From: CBDCPI01 sp965220245
GTDB taxonomy: Bacteria > Chloroflexota > Dehalococcoidia > Lucifugimonadales > UBA3495
Reading direction: 5' to 3'
NCBI GenBank assembly: GCA_965220245.1
Contig: CBDCPI010000008.1
Coordinates: 372,001 to 436,000, forward strand
DNA length: 64,000 bases
A program made the position numbers and the translations under genes. Below, in pieces: positions 52,918 through 61,292 of this stretch; positions within the stretch are counted from its first letter, which is position 1; every line of letters starts with the position of its first letter. The notes beneath the pieces are model-generated. The model searched no databases and was not told the origin of the DNA. It saw nothing but the letters and a program-made list of their open reading frames with translations.

Positions 52918-53163
52918 TCAGATGACGTCGAACCAGTCCTCGCTGATAAGCTCGATCTCCCCGTCGTCGATCTGTACGTAGTAAGTGCGCGGAGTCCCCG
53001 CCTCCACCGCCAGCCGGGTCCCGGCCCAGTCCGACATTATTTGCTCCGCAATCGTGCCTTCGGAGCCCCTAGCGGCGGTCGAGGGCGGACGGTGTCCGGA
53101 GCTGGCGGTCTTTATCCGCACCCGCTGGTTGACTGTGTATCTGACCGGTTCTACCCCTGCCAA
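52918..53163 (-). CDS. Small hypothetical protein, SH3-like
   Basis: 81 residues, TTG start. RYTVNQRVRIKTASSG, GSEGTIAEQIM and TYYVQIDDGEIELISEDWFD form a pattern like KOW/SH3-type beta barrels with a conserved-looking acidic end. No named family. The stretch 53164-53457 after its start has no other gene. Confidence 0.5.
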   Translation of the reverse strand: MAGVEPVRYTVNQRVRIKTASSGHRPPSTAARGSEGTIAEQIMSDWAGTRLAVEAGTPRTYYVQIDDGEIELISEDWFDVI

Positions 53164-53457
53164 GTCGTCCTATGCTCCTGAGGGTAAGTTAGGCAGGCCG
53201 CCTGCCTTAGTCGCATTCAAATATATCAAAGCTGCCCTCGCCCCAAAAGCTCCTAGCGTTGGAGCAGCACTCAACCATCCGCCCTCGGCGCCGGAGAATC
53301 CGGCGAGTATCATTCGTGTCCGATTCGAGCCCCTGGGAGGTATCGAGTTGGACCTGCCGCCCCGTGAGCCCATGCGCCAACCGCCACGATTCGGTTGAGG
53401 TGGTGATCTAGATGACTTTGAGGAGTGGGGGATTATAGCAAGCCGCCAGTCGTTGGG

Positions 53458-54237
53458 TTACCGTGGCGGCGCTGGACCCAGATGAGTCCCAGCATCGACC
53501 ATTATGGTTTCCCCGGTGACGTGGTCCGCCCCTTCGAGGAGCCAGACCACCGGATCGGCCACGGCTTCGGTGGTTCCGGCAGTCTTTAACGGTGCCGATT
53601 CGGCGTAACGGTTGATGAACGCGTTGTAGTTTTCCTCTCCCAGTCCTTCCCGCCACCAATGGGTCTGCATCACACCGGGGCACACCGCGTTGACTCTGAT
53701 CTCCGGGGCTAGGGCTCGGGCCAAGGACAGGGTCATCACATTCAAGGCGGCCTTGGACGCCGCGTAAGCGATAGAGCTGCCCGACCCGGTAATCGCCGAC
53801 ACTGAGGAAATGTTGACAATGGCGCCCTTGCCTCGGTTTTTCATGGCCGGGGTTACTGCTCGGACCATTTGATAAGGGCCGACCACGTTCACCGCGAAGA
53901 TTCTTAGAAAGTCCTCCGAGGAAAGCCCTTCCAAGTTGGCGTGAGGAACAATCTTGGACTGGGCCGCATTATTTACCAGTCCGTCGACCCTCCCCCACTG
54001 GTCCAGCGCTGCGGCCACCATCTGGCGGCACTCCTCGTCCACGGAAACGTCCGCCCGGCACACGATGGCCTCAGCGCCCAGGCGCCGGCACGCCTCCGCC
54101 GTGGCTAGGGCCTCGGCCTCGCTCTTGGTGTAATTGATGACCACCCGGGCGCCTTTAGCGGCCAAGCGTTGCGCCACGGTGGCCCCCAGACCGGTGGCCG
54201 AGCCGGTTACTATGAATACCCCGCCTTCCAGGTCCAT
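53458..54237 (-). CDS. SDR-family oxidoreductase (FabG-like)
   Basis: 259 residues. GGVFIVTGSATGLGATVAQR (cofactor loop), LVNNAAQSKI, Ser in ISSVSAITGSGSSIAYAASK with YAASK as Tyr/Lys, and VNAVCPGVMQTHWWREGLGE after strand 6. The N-terminal NYTKSEAEA pattern favours NADP. Substrate unknown. Stands alone; a 630-base gap lies upstream of its start, facing the panD operon. Confidence 0.88.
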   Translation of the reverse strand: MDLEGGVFIVTGSATGLGATVAQRLAAKGARVVINYTKSEAEALATAEACRRLGAEAIVCRADVSVDEECRQMVAAALDQWGRVDGLVNNAAQSKIVPHANLEGLSSEDFLRIFAVNVVGPYQMVRAVTPAMKNRGKGAIVNISSVSAITGSGSSIAYAASKAALNVMTLSLARALAPEIRVNAVCPGVMQTHWWREGLGEENYNAFINRYAESAPLKTAGTTEAVADPVVWLLEGADHVTGETIMVDAGTHLGPAPPR

Positions 54238-54871
54238 CGCTATTCCCCTATCCCCATCTCATTGACGTGGCCCCAATTATAGCCGATTAGCAGTCTCCGC
54301 ACGGAGCGGCCAGGGCACCACCCAGGGCAACCACCAGGGTTGCCCCCCTACATTTCGGCATTGTGACCCGGCATTGTGACCATCGTAGGGGTGTCCCTTG
54401 TGGGCGCCCAGTGGTCGTGCCTAGTCAAAATGCGATTGCCCTGTAGCACTTTGTCAAAAACTTGACCGTTCGTGTGGGCGCTGCTAGACTGCGGACGAGC
54501 GCCACTGGGTTAGACGTGAAGGGGAGTGCGGCAGCTAACGGGCCAATTTGGCCGGACGTGAGCCATGCATAATTTCCCTAGCAGACCCGAAGCCGGGCGT
54601 CTTATTCCAAGGGGCGCACATTACCGCCGCCGCCAGCGATATACCCTCCCCTGCGAACCTTAGCTTCCCCACCCAATCATCGGGGACCTGCCTACTCCTC
54701 TCCCTGAGTCTTCCGCCCCGAGTCTCTCCACTGAGCTCCTTCGCTCCCTTATTTGGCAGCAGTATTACTTTGTTGCCTTGACTCGCCGGTAGACTACAGC
54801 GGACCAACGCAGCAAACAATACGACTGCGGGCAACGCCTTGCAGAGCAACAAAAATGCAGGAGACTGAATC
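54238..54871. other. Intergenic region before the panD operon
   Basis: 634 bases between divergent SDR and panD. It holds two direct copies of GGCATTGTGACC (54357-54368 and 54370-54381), flanked by CCCCCTAC and GTAGGGG arms of a likely small repeat, and a good promoter at 54462-54490. If that promoter serves panD, the leader is about 370 bases. A 112-codon minus-strand open frame (54535-54873) covers part of this, with a hydrophobic start, but I do not believe it is a gene. Confidence 0.4.
54462..54490 (+). promoter_or_regulatory. Probable promoter upstream of panD
   Basis: TTGACC, 17 bases, TAGACT, with TG one base before the -10 (extended). Points to panD 380 bases downstream. Confidence 0.45.
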
Positions 54872-55243
54872 ATGCGAGAAGTACTGAGGTCTAAGATTCA
54901 CCGAGCATGGGTTACCGACGCCAACCCGGACTACGTCGGGAGCATCCTTATCGACGAGGACCTGATGGACAAGGTCGATCTGTGGAACTTTGAGAAGGTG
55001 CTGGTCTGCGATATCACTAACGGCAACCGCTTTGAGACCTACGCCATTGCTGGCGAGCGGGGCTCGGGCGTCATTGCGGTGCAGGGAGCGGCCGCCCGTC
55101 TCAGCGCCGCGGGCAACTGCGTAATCATTATGTCCTTCGAGGTTACCGATCTGCCGGTGGACCCTCAGATGATACTGGTGGACCGCGACAACCGCTTCGT
55201 GGAATACCTGGAGGGAGCCAAACATGGTCAGCAGGTTTTCTGA
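54872..55243 (+). CDS. panD: Aspartate 1-decarboxylase (pyruvoyl enzyme)
   Basis: 123 residues, normal length. MREVLRSKIHRAWVTDANPD holds the conserved Lys8; the self-cleavage site is Gly23-Ser24 in DYVGSILID. RFETYAIAGERGSGVIAVQG carries the substrate-binding Arg and Tyr. The usual Asn of VNGAAA is Gln here. It decarboxylates aspartate to beta-alanine. No panB or panC gene lies nearby. The last 20 bases overlap a sarcosine/dimethylglycine methyltransferase-like gene, so beta-alanine may be methylated rather than, or as well as, used for pantothenate. Confidence 0.93.
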   Translation: MREVLRSKIHRAWVTDANPDYVGSILIDEDLMDKVDLWNFEKVLVCDITNGNRFETYAIAGERGSGVIAVQGAAARLSAAGNCVIIMSFEVTDLPVDPQMILVDRDNRFVEYLEGAKHGQQVF

Positions 55244-56045
55244 GCAAGAAACCGAGTCTTACTACGACGCGGAAGACGCCATATACCGCTCGGTCTGGGA
55301 CGAGGATGGAAGCGTGCACTGGGGCCTCTTCGACGAGAGCACCGGCAACGACTTTCTCAAGGCCTGTGCAAACCTGAACCGGACGATGGTGGAGAAGGGC
55401 CGTATTGGCCAGGACTCGACAGTATTGGACTTGGGCTGCGGCAACGGCACCACCGCCATCTGGCTGGCCGGACAGAGCGGTGGGCGGGTCACTGGCATTG
55501 ACCTTAGCGGCGTCCGCGTAGCCAACGCATTGGAGAAACGGGCCGCGCAAGCCCCCGCATTACGGGAACGGCTGGACTTCGAGAAGGCCTCGGCTACCGA
55601 TATACCCTTTCCTGATGGCGCCTTCACCCATGTGTGGAGCCAGGCCGTCATCTACCATGTGCCGGACAAGCGCACGGTGTTGAGCGAGGTCCACCGGGTC
55701 TTGGCGGAGGGCGGGACCATCGTATTCGATGACCTCGTCAGACCAAAGCGCGAGATCACACCAGCAGGCCAGACCTACGTCTACGACCGGCTGTTGTTCG
55801 ATACCGAGTTCACTTTCGAGTCCTACCAGCAGGCCCTAAAGGCCCAAGGCTTTGAGGTGTTGGAGGCCTTGGACCTTTCACCTCACCTGAAGCAGAGTTA
55901 CTTGTGCTTGTCCGAGCGCACGCCGAAGGACGACACTTTGGATGACGCCGAACATTTCCAGTGGCTGACTACTGCCTATATTGAGACTGCCGCGGCCATC
56001 GATAGGAACGAACTGGGCTGGGGTCTCTTCATCTGCCGGAAGTAA
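55224..56045 (+). CDS. SAM methyltransferase of the glycine betaine-forming (SDMT-like) type
   Basis: 273 residues. The N-terminal YYDAEDAIYRSVWDEDGSVH and WGLFDE closely follow sarcosine/dimethylglycine N-methyltransferases. Motif I is VLDLGCGNGTTAIWLAGQSG, followed by VTGIDLSGVRVANALEKRAA, DIPFPDGAFTHVWSQAVIYH and VHRVLAEGGTIVFDD. GGAGGGAGCC precedes ATG 55224 inside panD. These enzymes N-methylate small amino acids to betaines. Position within panD suggests beta-alanine as substrate, an inference. It could also act on an unrelated amine or quinone. Confidence 0.85.
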   Translation: MVSRFSEQETESYYDAEDAIYRSVWDEDGSVHWGLFDESTGNDFLKACANLNRTMVEKGRIGQDSTVLDLGCGNGTTAIWLAGQSGGRVTGIDLSGVRVANALEKRAAQAPALRERLDFEKASATDIPFPDGAFTHVWSQAVIYHVPDKRTVLSEVHRVLAEGGTIVFDDLVRPKREITPAGQTYVYDRLLFDTEFTFESYQQALKAQGFEVLEALDLSPHLKQSYLCLSERTPKDDTLDDAEHFQWLTTAYIETAAAIDRNELGWGLFICRK

Positions 56046-56046
56046 C

Positions 56047-56679
56047 ATGCAAGATAGTCATAATAGGGTCCAGTGGGTGTACTCCTCCTCCACCAACCAG
56101 GAACTGGAGGAACGCTACGACCAATGGGCCGCCGAATACGACAAAGACTTGGCCGAGGAATTCATTTGGACCGCCCCGCAGACCGCGGCCGACCTGTTCG
56201 CCAAACACGTCCCAGCCGGGGCGAGGGTCCTCGACGCCGGCGCGGGCACCGGCCTGGTAGGTGAATGCTTGGCGAACTTGGGCTACCGGGACCTCTACGC
56301 CATGGACCTCTCCCTGGGGATGCTGGAGGAAGCCCGCGGCAAGAGCCTCTATCAAGAGTTCCACCAGATGACCCTTGGCGAGGAGTTGGGTTTCGACACC
56401 AGCTCCTTCGATTCGGTGATTAGTGTGGGAGTATTCACCACCGGCCACGCCCCGGCCCACGCCTTCGATGAACTGGTGCGTATCACCAAGCCCGGCGGGT
56501 TCATAGTGTTCAGCTTGCGGGTGGACCTGTATGAGGAAGGCGGTTTCAAAGAGTACCAAGCGGGCTTGGAGGACGCGGGTAAGTGGAAGCTAGCCGACCT
56601 TTCCGAACCCTATTACCCGTTACCCAAGGGAGAACCCGACGTAGTCCACCGCATCTGGGCCTACGAGGTGACCGCGTAA
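56047..56679 (+). CDS. SAM methyltransferase, WBSCR27-like
   Basis: 210 residues starting one base after the previous stop. YDQWAAEYDKDLAEEFIWTA is the WBSCR27-like N-terminus; motif I VLDAGAGTGLVGECLANLGY, LYAMDLSLGMLEEARGKSLY, SFDSVISVGVFTTGHAPAHA and LVRITKPGGFIVFSLRVDLY complete the fold. Relatives are small-molecule methyltransferases. As the third gene of the panD operon, it would fit a second methylation step. Its substrate is not known. Confidence 0.85.
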   Translation: MQDSHNRVQWVYSSSTNQELEERYDQWAAEYDKDLAEEFIWTAPQTAADLFAKHVPAGARVLDAGAGTGLVGECLANLGYRDLYAMDLSLGMLEEARGKSLYQEFHQMTLGEELGFDTSSFDSVISVGVFTTGHAPAHAFDELVRITKPGGFIVFSLRVDLYEEGGFKEYQAGLEDAGKWKLADLSEPYYPLPKGEPDVVHRIWAYEVTA

Positions 56680-56756
56680 GGGACATCCCGAGTTTCTATG
56701 GCCGAATCCTTGTAGCTGTAATTCCGGTCCCGGCCGGTATATAGCCAGTAAGCCTA

Positions 56757-57947
56757 CTAAGGCGCGACTATTTCTTGACCGGCCTGCCATTCCGGGCTGG
56801 CGCAAACTTTGGCGAGTGTGTCCCCGAACTCCCGCCTCTGCCATTGCCGGACTTCGGGTGTGCTTTCGCCGAATAGTTCTTGGCGCCAGTCCTCGGGCGC
56901 CAATGCCATTCGCTCCAGACTGACGGAGGGCCAGAGTACCGAAGGGTCTAGGCCAAACTTCAACCCGCAGTCCGCAATCGGGGTCTTGAGCATTCTCAAT
57001 CGATTGTTCTGCTCTTCGGTTCGCGCCTGACTGCCGTTGGCCCCTTGCGGGAGATAAAACTCCGGCCCGCTCCATCCGCGCTCTATGGCGTCGGCAATCT
57101 CAGTGACCAGCCATCCCGGAGTTTCGTGAGGCAACCCGGTCTCCTCCACTAGCTGCGACGCCTGCGAACGACTGCCGGACTGGCGTGGATACCGGGCCAG
57201 CATCACAAGCGTCTCGTTGTTCATCACCTGGAACGGCGGGCGGTCCTGCCGCTCGGCTTCATTCTCCCGGAGTATGTATAGTTCGCGCATCACGGCTAGT
57301 TGGCGCGGGTCTAGCTTATCGATGCCTTTCACCCGCAAGAATTTATCCTCGGGTGTCCCAGCGGCCACGTACCGGACCTGTTGCACTCGCCGGAACTCCT
57401 CCAGCGCCCATCCCAACCGCCCCGCAGCCTGCAAGTCCCTCTTCAGCGACACCGCCAGACCGGTCAGAAAACGCACGTCCTTGGCGGCGTATTCCAGTTG
57501 CGCTGGCCTCAGCGGTCGCGCTCTCCAGTCAGAACGCTGCAACGACCGGCTTTTGGGAATGTCTACGTTCAGGTAATGCTTCACGAGCGCGGCAAGATTA
57601 GGCCGCCGAAATCCTAGCAATCTCGCAGCCACTTCGGTATCAAATAGAGACTGGCACGTGAAGCCGAAATCCCGGTCAAGCCAGCTCAGGTCATTTGCCG
57701 CAGAATGAATCACCTTCAGAATCGAAGAATCCCGCAGCGCCCGGCCCAACAGCGACAAGTCTTTGACCGCCAAGGGGTCTACGATGTACTCCCCGGCAGT
57801 CGTTCCTATCTGTATCAGGCATATTCGGTGGTGATATGCGTGTGGGTTGTTTGCTTCCGTATCCAGCGCCAGTACCGGCAGCTTCAATAGCTCCACTGCT
57901 GTCAGGTCCCATCTGGGCTGGTCGTTGATGAAATGGACCATGTTCAA
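56757..57947 (-). CDS. rnd: Ribonuclease D (DEDD exonuclease plus HRDC)
   Basis: 396 residues. The DEDDy exonuclease shows LALDTEANNPHAYHHRICLI (Asp29, Glu31), HSAANDLSWL (Asp86) and LEYAAKDVRFL (Tyr153, Asp157). An HRDC domain follows near 215-290 (LDPRQLAVMRELYILRENEA). The last 100 residues are more divergent. It trims the 3' ends of tRNAs and other stable RNAs. It is convergent with the panD operon across about 80 bases. Confidence 0.88.
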   Translation of the reverse strand: MNMVHFINDQPRWDLTAVELLKLPVLALDTEANNPHAYHHRICLIQIGTTAGEYIVDPLAVKDLSLLGRALRDSSILKVIHSAANDLSWLDRDFGFTCQSLFDTEVAARLLGFRRPNLAALVKHYLNVDIPKSRSLQRSDWRARPLRPAQLEYAAKDVRFLTGLAVSLKRDLQAAGRLGWALEEFRRVQQVRYVAAGTPEDKFLRVKGIDKLDPRQLAVMRELYILRENEAERQDRPPFQVMNNETLVMLARYPRQSGSRSQASQLVEETGLPHETPGWLVTEIADAIERGWSGPEFYLPQGANGSQARTEEQNNRLRMLKTPIADCGLKFGLDPSVLWPSVSLERMALAPEDWRQELFGESTPEVRQWQRREFGDTLAKVCASPEWQAGQEIVAP

Positions 57948-57977
57948 GTCACCGCTAGGAGTGTCTCTCCGTCAAGG

Positions 57978-59299
57978 TTAAATCGGCCCGTCCGGGTCCA
58001 GCCCCAGGGCCACCCGGCCGTATTGCTGGCCGCCCAGGTCCATGATTAGGCCGTCCCGATGGGCCACAGCTTGGGCGTCCCGGTGAAAGCGTTGCAGGGC
58101 CACCGAATCGAAGAGCGCGTGGCCGCCGCTGAGGTCGAACAGCCGGTTGACTGCCTGGAGGCAAAGCTGGGTGATGAACGCCTTGTCCCGCCGGAACCTC
58201 GCCCGCTCCAACGGCGTGAAGCTCTCGCCTTCTTTGCCCTTCCGGAGAATCTCGTGAATGTCTTGGTCCAGCAGTGCCCGCGCCCCGTCCGCTTCGGCGG
58301 AGGCTTGGGACAGGCGAAGGTGGACCGCCGGGGAGTCGGCGGTCCTGCCGGGTCCGGATGTCCCGGCCAACATGGCGATGAACTCCTCGATCATTCCCTT
58401 GGCGATCCCCAGCATGGGCGCCACCAAGTCCCATCCCAACAACACGGGAATGGGTACCCGGTACCGGGCCTGACGGTGTAGCTCCCAGCCGCTCCAATCG
58501 CCGTCGCCCGCAGTGGTCACGTCCACCACCCGGTGGGAGGGCACGAAAATGTCGTCAACCACGATATCCTTGCTCCCGCTGCCGCGCAGCCCGGAAACGA
58601 ACCAGGTGTCCACAATCTCGAAGTCGCCGCGGGGCACGAGGACCCAATTGCGCTCGCCGATGCCGGACACCCCCAGCATCAACCAGCTTGCGGAGTCACA
58701 GCCGCTGGAGAACTCCCACCTCCCGGACAGGCGGTACCCGCCTTCGACGGGTACGGTGTTGGACTTGCCGACGTTCAACGAGCTGGAGCAGAGGGCGTCC
58801 GGACTCGGCCCGAACACCTCCTCCTGCGCTTGGAGGGGCCAGTAGCCCACCAGCCAAGCGTGGGCGGCCCAGAGGCAGTAGCACCAAGCGGTGGAAGCGC
58901 AGCCCCGGCCGAGTTCGGCGGCCACGTCCAAGACCAGCCCGTAGCCTAAACCAATACCAAGGTGGGATGTGCATTTCGGGGGTTTTGACGAGGATCGAAA
59001 GGACTCTACGGCACCTCATATCACCCTTAGGCCCCAACCTGGTGGGCACCGACAGGGCGTTCTGGCGATATGTACATTTCACCTTGGCTTTAGTTTAGGT
59101 CCAAGCCGCCGAACCTCTTGGGCACCCCGGTCCGGTAGAGCCCCGAGGATAGCAGGTCTCTGACCGTCTCGTCGGGGACTCGCCGCAACTGCTCGGTTCG
59201 GGCCGCCCGCTCCTTGAGAACCGGAACCAGCTCTGAGGCTCTTCCCAATAGCTCCTCGGTGGTCAACATTTCCGCGCCGATGTCAGGTCTTACTGTCAT
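57978..59299 (-). pseudogene. Acyl-CoA dehydrogenase/flavin monooxygenase gene split by a MITE
   Basis: The N-terminal 69 codons (MTVRPDIGAEMLTTEELLGR to TGVPKRFGGLDLN) stop inside the element at 58945-59099. The rest restarts at LVLDVAAELGRGCASTAWCY and continues through GRWEFSSGCDSASWLMLGVS to the C-terminal domain, ending at 57978. Joined, the product is a ~385-residue HpaH/HsaA-type flavin monooxygenase of the acyl-CoA dehydrogenase fold, which hydroxylates aromatic substrates with reduced flavin. As it stands it cannot be made whole. Confidence 0.85.
58945..59099. mobile_element. MITE, family E, inside the acyl-CoA dehydrogenase gene
   Basis: 155 bases with inverted ends of about 34 bases. 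The left starts CCTAAACCAATACCAAGGTG; the right ends CACCTTGGCTTTAGTTTAGG. It inserts between the GGLD and YGLVLD codons of the host gene and brings an in-frame TAA. No gene inside. Confidence 0.8.
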
Positions 59300-59410
59300 T
59301 GGCTCACCCTGGCTGGTCTGGGGATTGCTCGCTGGTATAGCTATCTGGCTGGTGTACTGCGCAGGTCCGTGGTGCGTGTTTGAATAAACAACATCCCATG
59401 GGCAGACCAG

Positions 59411-59605
59411 TCACCGGGCCCATTCTATTCCCGCAGTGACCAAACGTCTAATACTCAAGGGGAGTGGATTGAGCACGCCAACGACTTCGTTCGATTCGTT
59501 GTAGTCGAGGACCACTTTCGGCGAGACCTCATCAGACTCGACTATTGGGGAGTCGTCGAGGCGCAGGTAAAGGGCGCCGGATTCCCTATTGACGTTGAGC
59601 TTCAT
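59411..59605 (-). CDS. DUF2283-family small protein
   Basis: 64 residues. MKLNVNRESGALYLRLDDSP, VSPKVVLDYNESNEVVGVLN and PLSIRR follow DUF2283, small proteins often coded near toxin-antitoxin genes. No function is known. It overlaps the end of the degenerate PIN gene by 20 bases, so they are probably co-translated. Confidence 0.82.
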   Translation of the reverse strand: MKLNVNRESGALYLRLDDSPIVESDEVSPKVVLDYNESNEVVGVLNPLPLSIRRLVTAGIEWAR

Positions 59606-59804
59606 AGATTTGCAGCTCTGTGTGGCGGGCAAGCACGTCAAAGTCGGCGTCGTTATGTAGAACCGGCGCCCCGGCGAGCACTTCCATTCGCACCGCATCG
59701 CAGATGGCAATCTCGCGCGCCAGCAGTTCGTCAACGAGGTCGCAGACCGTGGATCCGGTGTTCCGCAGAAACTCTATCCAGGCCGAGGTATCGACCGGAA
59801 TCAC
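59586..59804 (-). pseudogene. VapC PIN toxin with internal deletion
   Basis: 72 residues. The start VIPVDTSAWIEFLRNTGSTV and LAREIAICDAVRMEVLAGA are the first half of a VapC; APVLHNDADFDVLARHTELQ is the last quarter. About 45-50 residues that hold the central acidic residues are missing, with the frame kept. Likely inactive. It begins by GTGA overlap with the antitoxin gene. Confidence 0.75.
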
Positions 59805-60007
59805 GGAGAACGGCTGGAACGCATCGCGTCGAGGTCGCCTTCCCAACCGGTCCCGCGAAGCGCGCGAGCCGCATCCACGGACACAGGTTCGGCCGCCAGA
59901 GTTCGCAGAGCGAAGTTGATTGCCTCGCGCTTGGTCGTGAGTTGATAACGCCGCATCACCTCGGCGCACGCCTGATCGTCGATATCTACGTGGTGCGTGA
60001 CATACAC
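59801..60007 (-). CDS. VapB-type antitoxin
   Basis: 68 residues. HHVDIDDQACAEVMRRYQLT and TKREAINFALRTLA are the DNA-binding part; ALRGTGWEGDLDAMR is the common VapB C-terminal toxin-binding motif. ATG 60007. Intact, although its toxin has lost its core. Confidence 0.82.
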   Translation of the reverse strand: MYVTHHVDIDDQACAEVMRRYQLTTKREAINFALRTLAAEPVSVDAARALRGTGWEGDLDAMRSSRSP

Positions 60008-60100
60008 TTTCTATACACCAAGAGGTCAAGGACGGCTTGACCACGATGGTATTGCCGTCTCAAATTCCAGAAGGATGCCCCCTTCCGGCTTCTTCATTCT

Positions 60101-60338
60101 TCAATTGAGGGAGTCCCTGAGTTGCTCGTGGGGCGACCGCTGCATCCCGATGAGCACGCGGCACTGGCCGCTGCCCGAATCCCAGCGGTCCACGTAAGGC
60201 GCTAGACTTTCCCAACCCCCGGAGATTGAAGTAGCCGACGCAGAAATCCGCCCGTGAAGAGGGGGCGAAAGTCTCCTGCAAAGCTGGGAGTAGCTTGGCG
60301 CCGGATTCAAGATTATCGAAGATTCGCGGCATAGGCAT
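60101..60338 (-). pseudogene. Remnant of a PLD/SNF2-helicase-type protein, frameshifted
   Basis: MPRIFDNLESGAKLLPALQE and SSRADFCVGYFNLRG in one frame, then WESLAPYVDRWDSGSGQCRV and LIGMQRSPHEQLRDSLN in another. This is the start of large phospholipase D-like, helicase-linked proteins found near restriction genes. Removing one G of the GGGGG at 60216-60220 (minus strand) joins the two. The rest of the gene, over 800 codons in relatives, is absent. Confidence 0.68.
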
Positions 60339-60350
60339 AACCCTTACTCG

Positions 60351-60797
60351 CTATTCCGGTGCGGCGAACTCCCCTATCCAGCGCACGTTTTGGGCAATGG
60401 GGACCGCCGCTCGGTAAAATCTCTCGTCCGCGGTCCAGAAGTCGCAGCCGAGGGTCTCCGCCAGCGCCAGATAGTGGGCGTCATAGACTGCCCCCTGGCG
60501 GAGTTGACTTGCCAGTTCTAACGCCCTGCGATGAAGATTCGGCGTCTCATGCAGCTCGAGCCGTGACGAGAGCAGGCTCTCGATGAGGTCCGCGGCCACT
60601 TCTACACTCATCTCGCCCCGCACCACCCGACGGTGAAGAGCATTGGTTACTTCCACAAGCATGAGATGCGGGGCTGCCAACCTCATGTTTTGGCTATCCC
60701 AGGACTGGAGGATTTCGTGGGCCTGGTCAGAGTCCTCCTCTTCCACCAGCCACTTGAACGCCAGGCTCGCGTCCACGACGACCACGAAGCCGTTCAC
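60351..60797 (-). CDS. VapC PIN-domain toxin
   Basis: 148 residues with VVVVDASLAFKWLVEEEDSD, APHLMLVEVTNALHRRVVRG, GAVYDAHYLALAETLGCDFW and WTADERFYRAA: all PIN acidic positions are present. Looks intact. Starts by ATGA overlap with the antitoxin gene. Predicted RNA-cutting toxin of a VapBC pair. Confidence 0.86.
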   Translation of the reverse strand: MNGFVVVVDASLAFKWLVEEEDSDQAHEILQSWDSQNMRLAAPHLMLVEVTNALHRRVVRGEMSVEVAADLIESLLSSRLELHETPNLHRRALELASQLRQGAVYDAHYLALAETLGCDFWTADERFYRAAVPIAQNVRWIGEFAAPE

Positions 60798-61096
60798 ATG
60801 ATGTCCTTTAGTTGGGCGTCCCTGGTCTCGCGGGCCTCTCTGATCAGGTCAACCGAGTTTCCAGGCAGCATTTTGTCGCCAAATATCTCCTTCCGCAGGG
60901 CCGCGAACCGCTCTGCGTCAGAGGGGCCGGAGCGCTGGCCGGATACGCCGTTGGCCTCGTCTCTAGCCAATTCCTTTTCTATGGCGGTCAGGCAGTACTG
61001 GCGCATGCTTATGCCCTTGAGCGCGGCAACGACCTTCAGTTGCCGTTGCATGGGAGGGTCCAGGTCCAGGGTGAGTCTTTTCTTCTTGACTTCCAT
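60794..61096 (-). CDS. VapB-like antitoxin partner of the adjacent VapC
   Basis: 100 residues from ATG 61096. MEVKKKRLTLDLDPPMQRQL and KVVAALKGISMRQYCLTAIE are a ribbon-helix-helix fold; the C-terminal SVDLIREARETRDAQLKDIM is the toxin-binding tail. An upstream in-frame ATG at 61198 would add a hydrophobic stretch atypical for the family. A promoter lies 40-65 bases upstream. Confidence 0.8.
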   Translation of the reverse strand: MEVKKKRLTLDLDPPMQRQLKVVAALKGISMRQYCLTAIEKELARDEANGVSGQRSGPSDAERFAALRKEIFGDKMLPGNSVDLIREARETRDAQLKDIM

Positions 61097-61131
61097 TGCT
61101 GCCCGATCCTCAAGATGAATTACCTGAAACA

Positions 61132-61161
61132 AACATAAGTGCAAACACAGAAACACGTCAA
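61132..61161 (-). promoter_or_regulatory. Possible promoter for the VapBC pair
   Basis: Minus strand TTGACG, 18 bases, TATGTT, 36 bases before the antitoxin start. Confidence 0.4.
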
Positions 61162-61292
61162 GCTTCAGCCCAAAAAGAGACAACAAAGTATTCCTCAAGG
61201 CTGGCCTCGAAGTAGGCGCTCAGATAGGGCAGCGCCCTTCTAATCCGCCAAGTCCCAGCGTACTTCGGCCCGGACCGGAATCTGCCACTCGG

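Noticed and set aside
54535..54873. 112-codon minus-strand frame with a hydrophobic start before panD
   Set aside because: It looks like a signal peptide at first, but there is no ribosome site, the rest is Arg/Gly-rich without pattern, and it lies in the panD leader.
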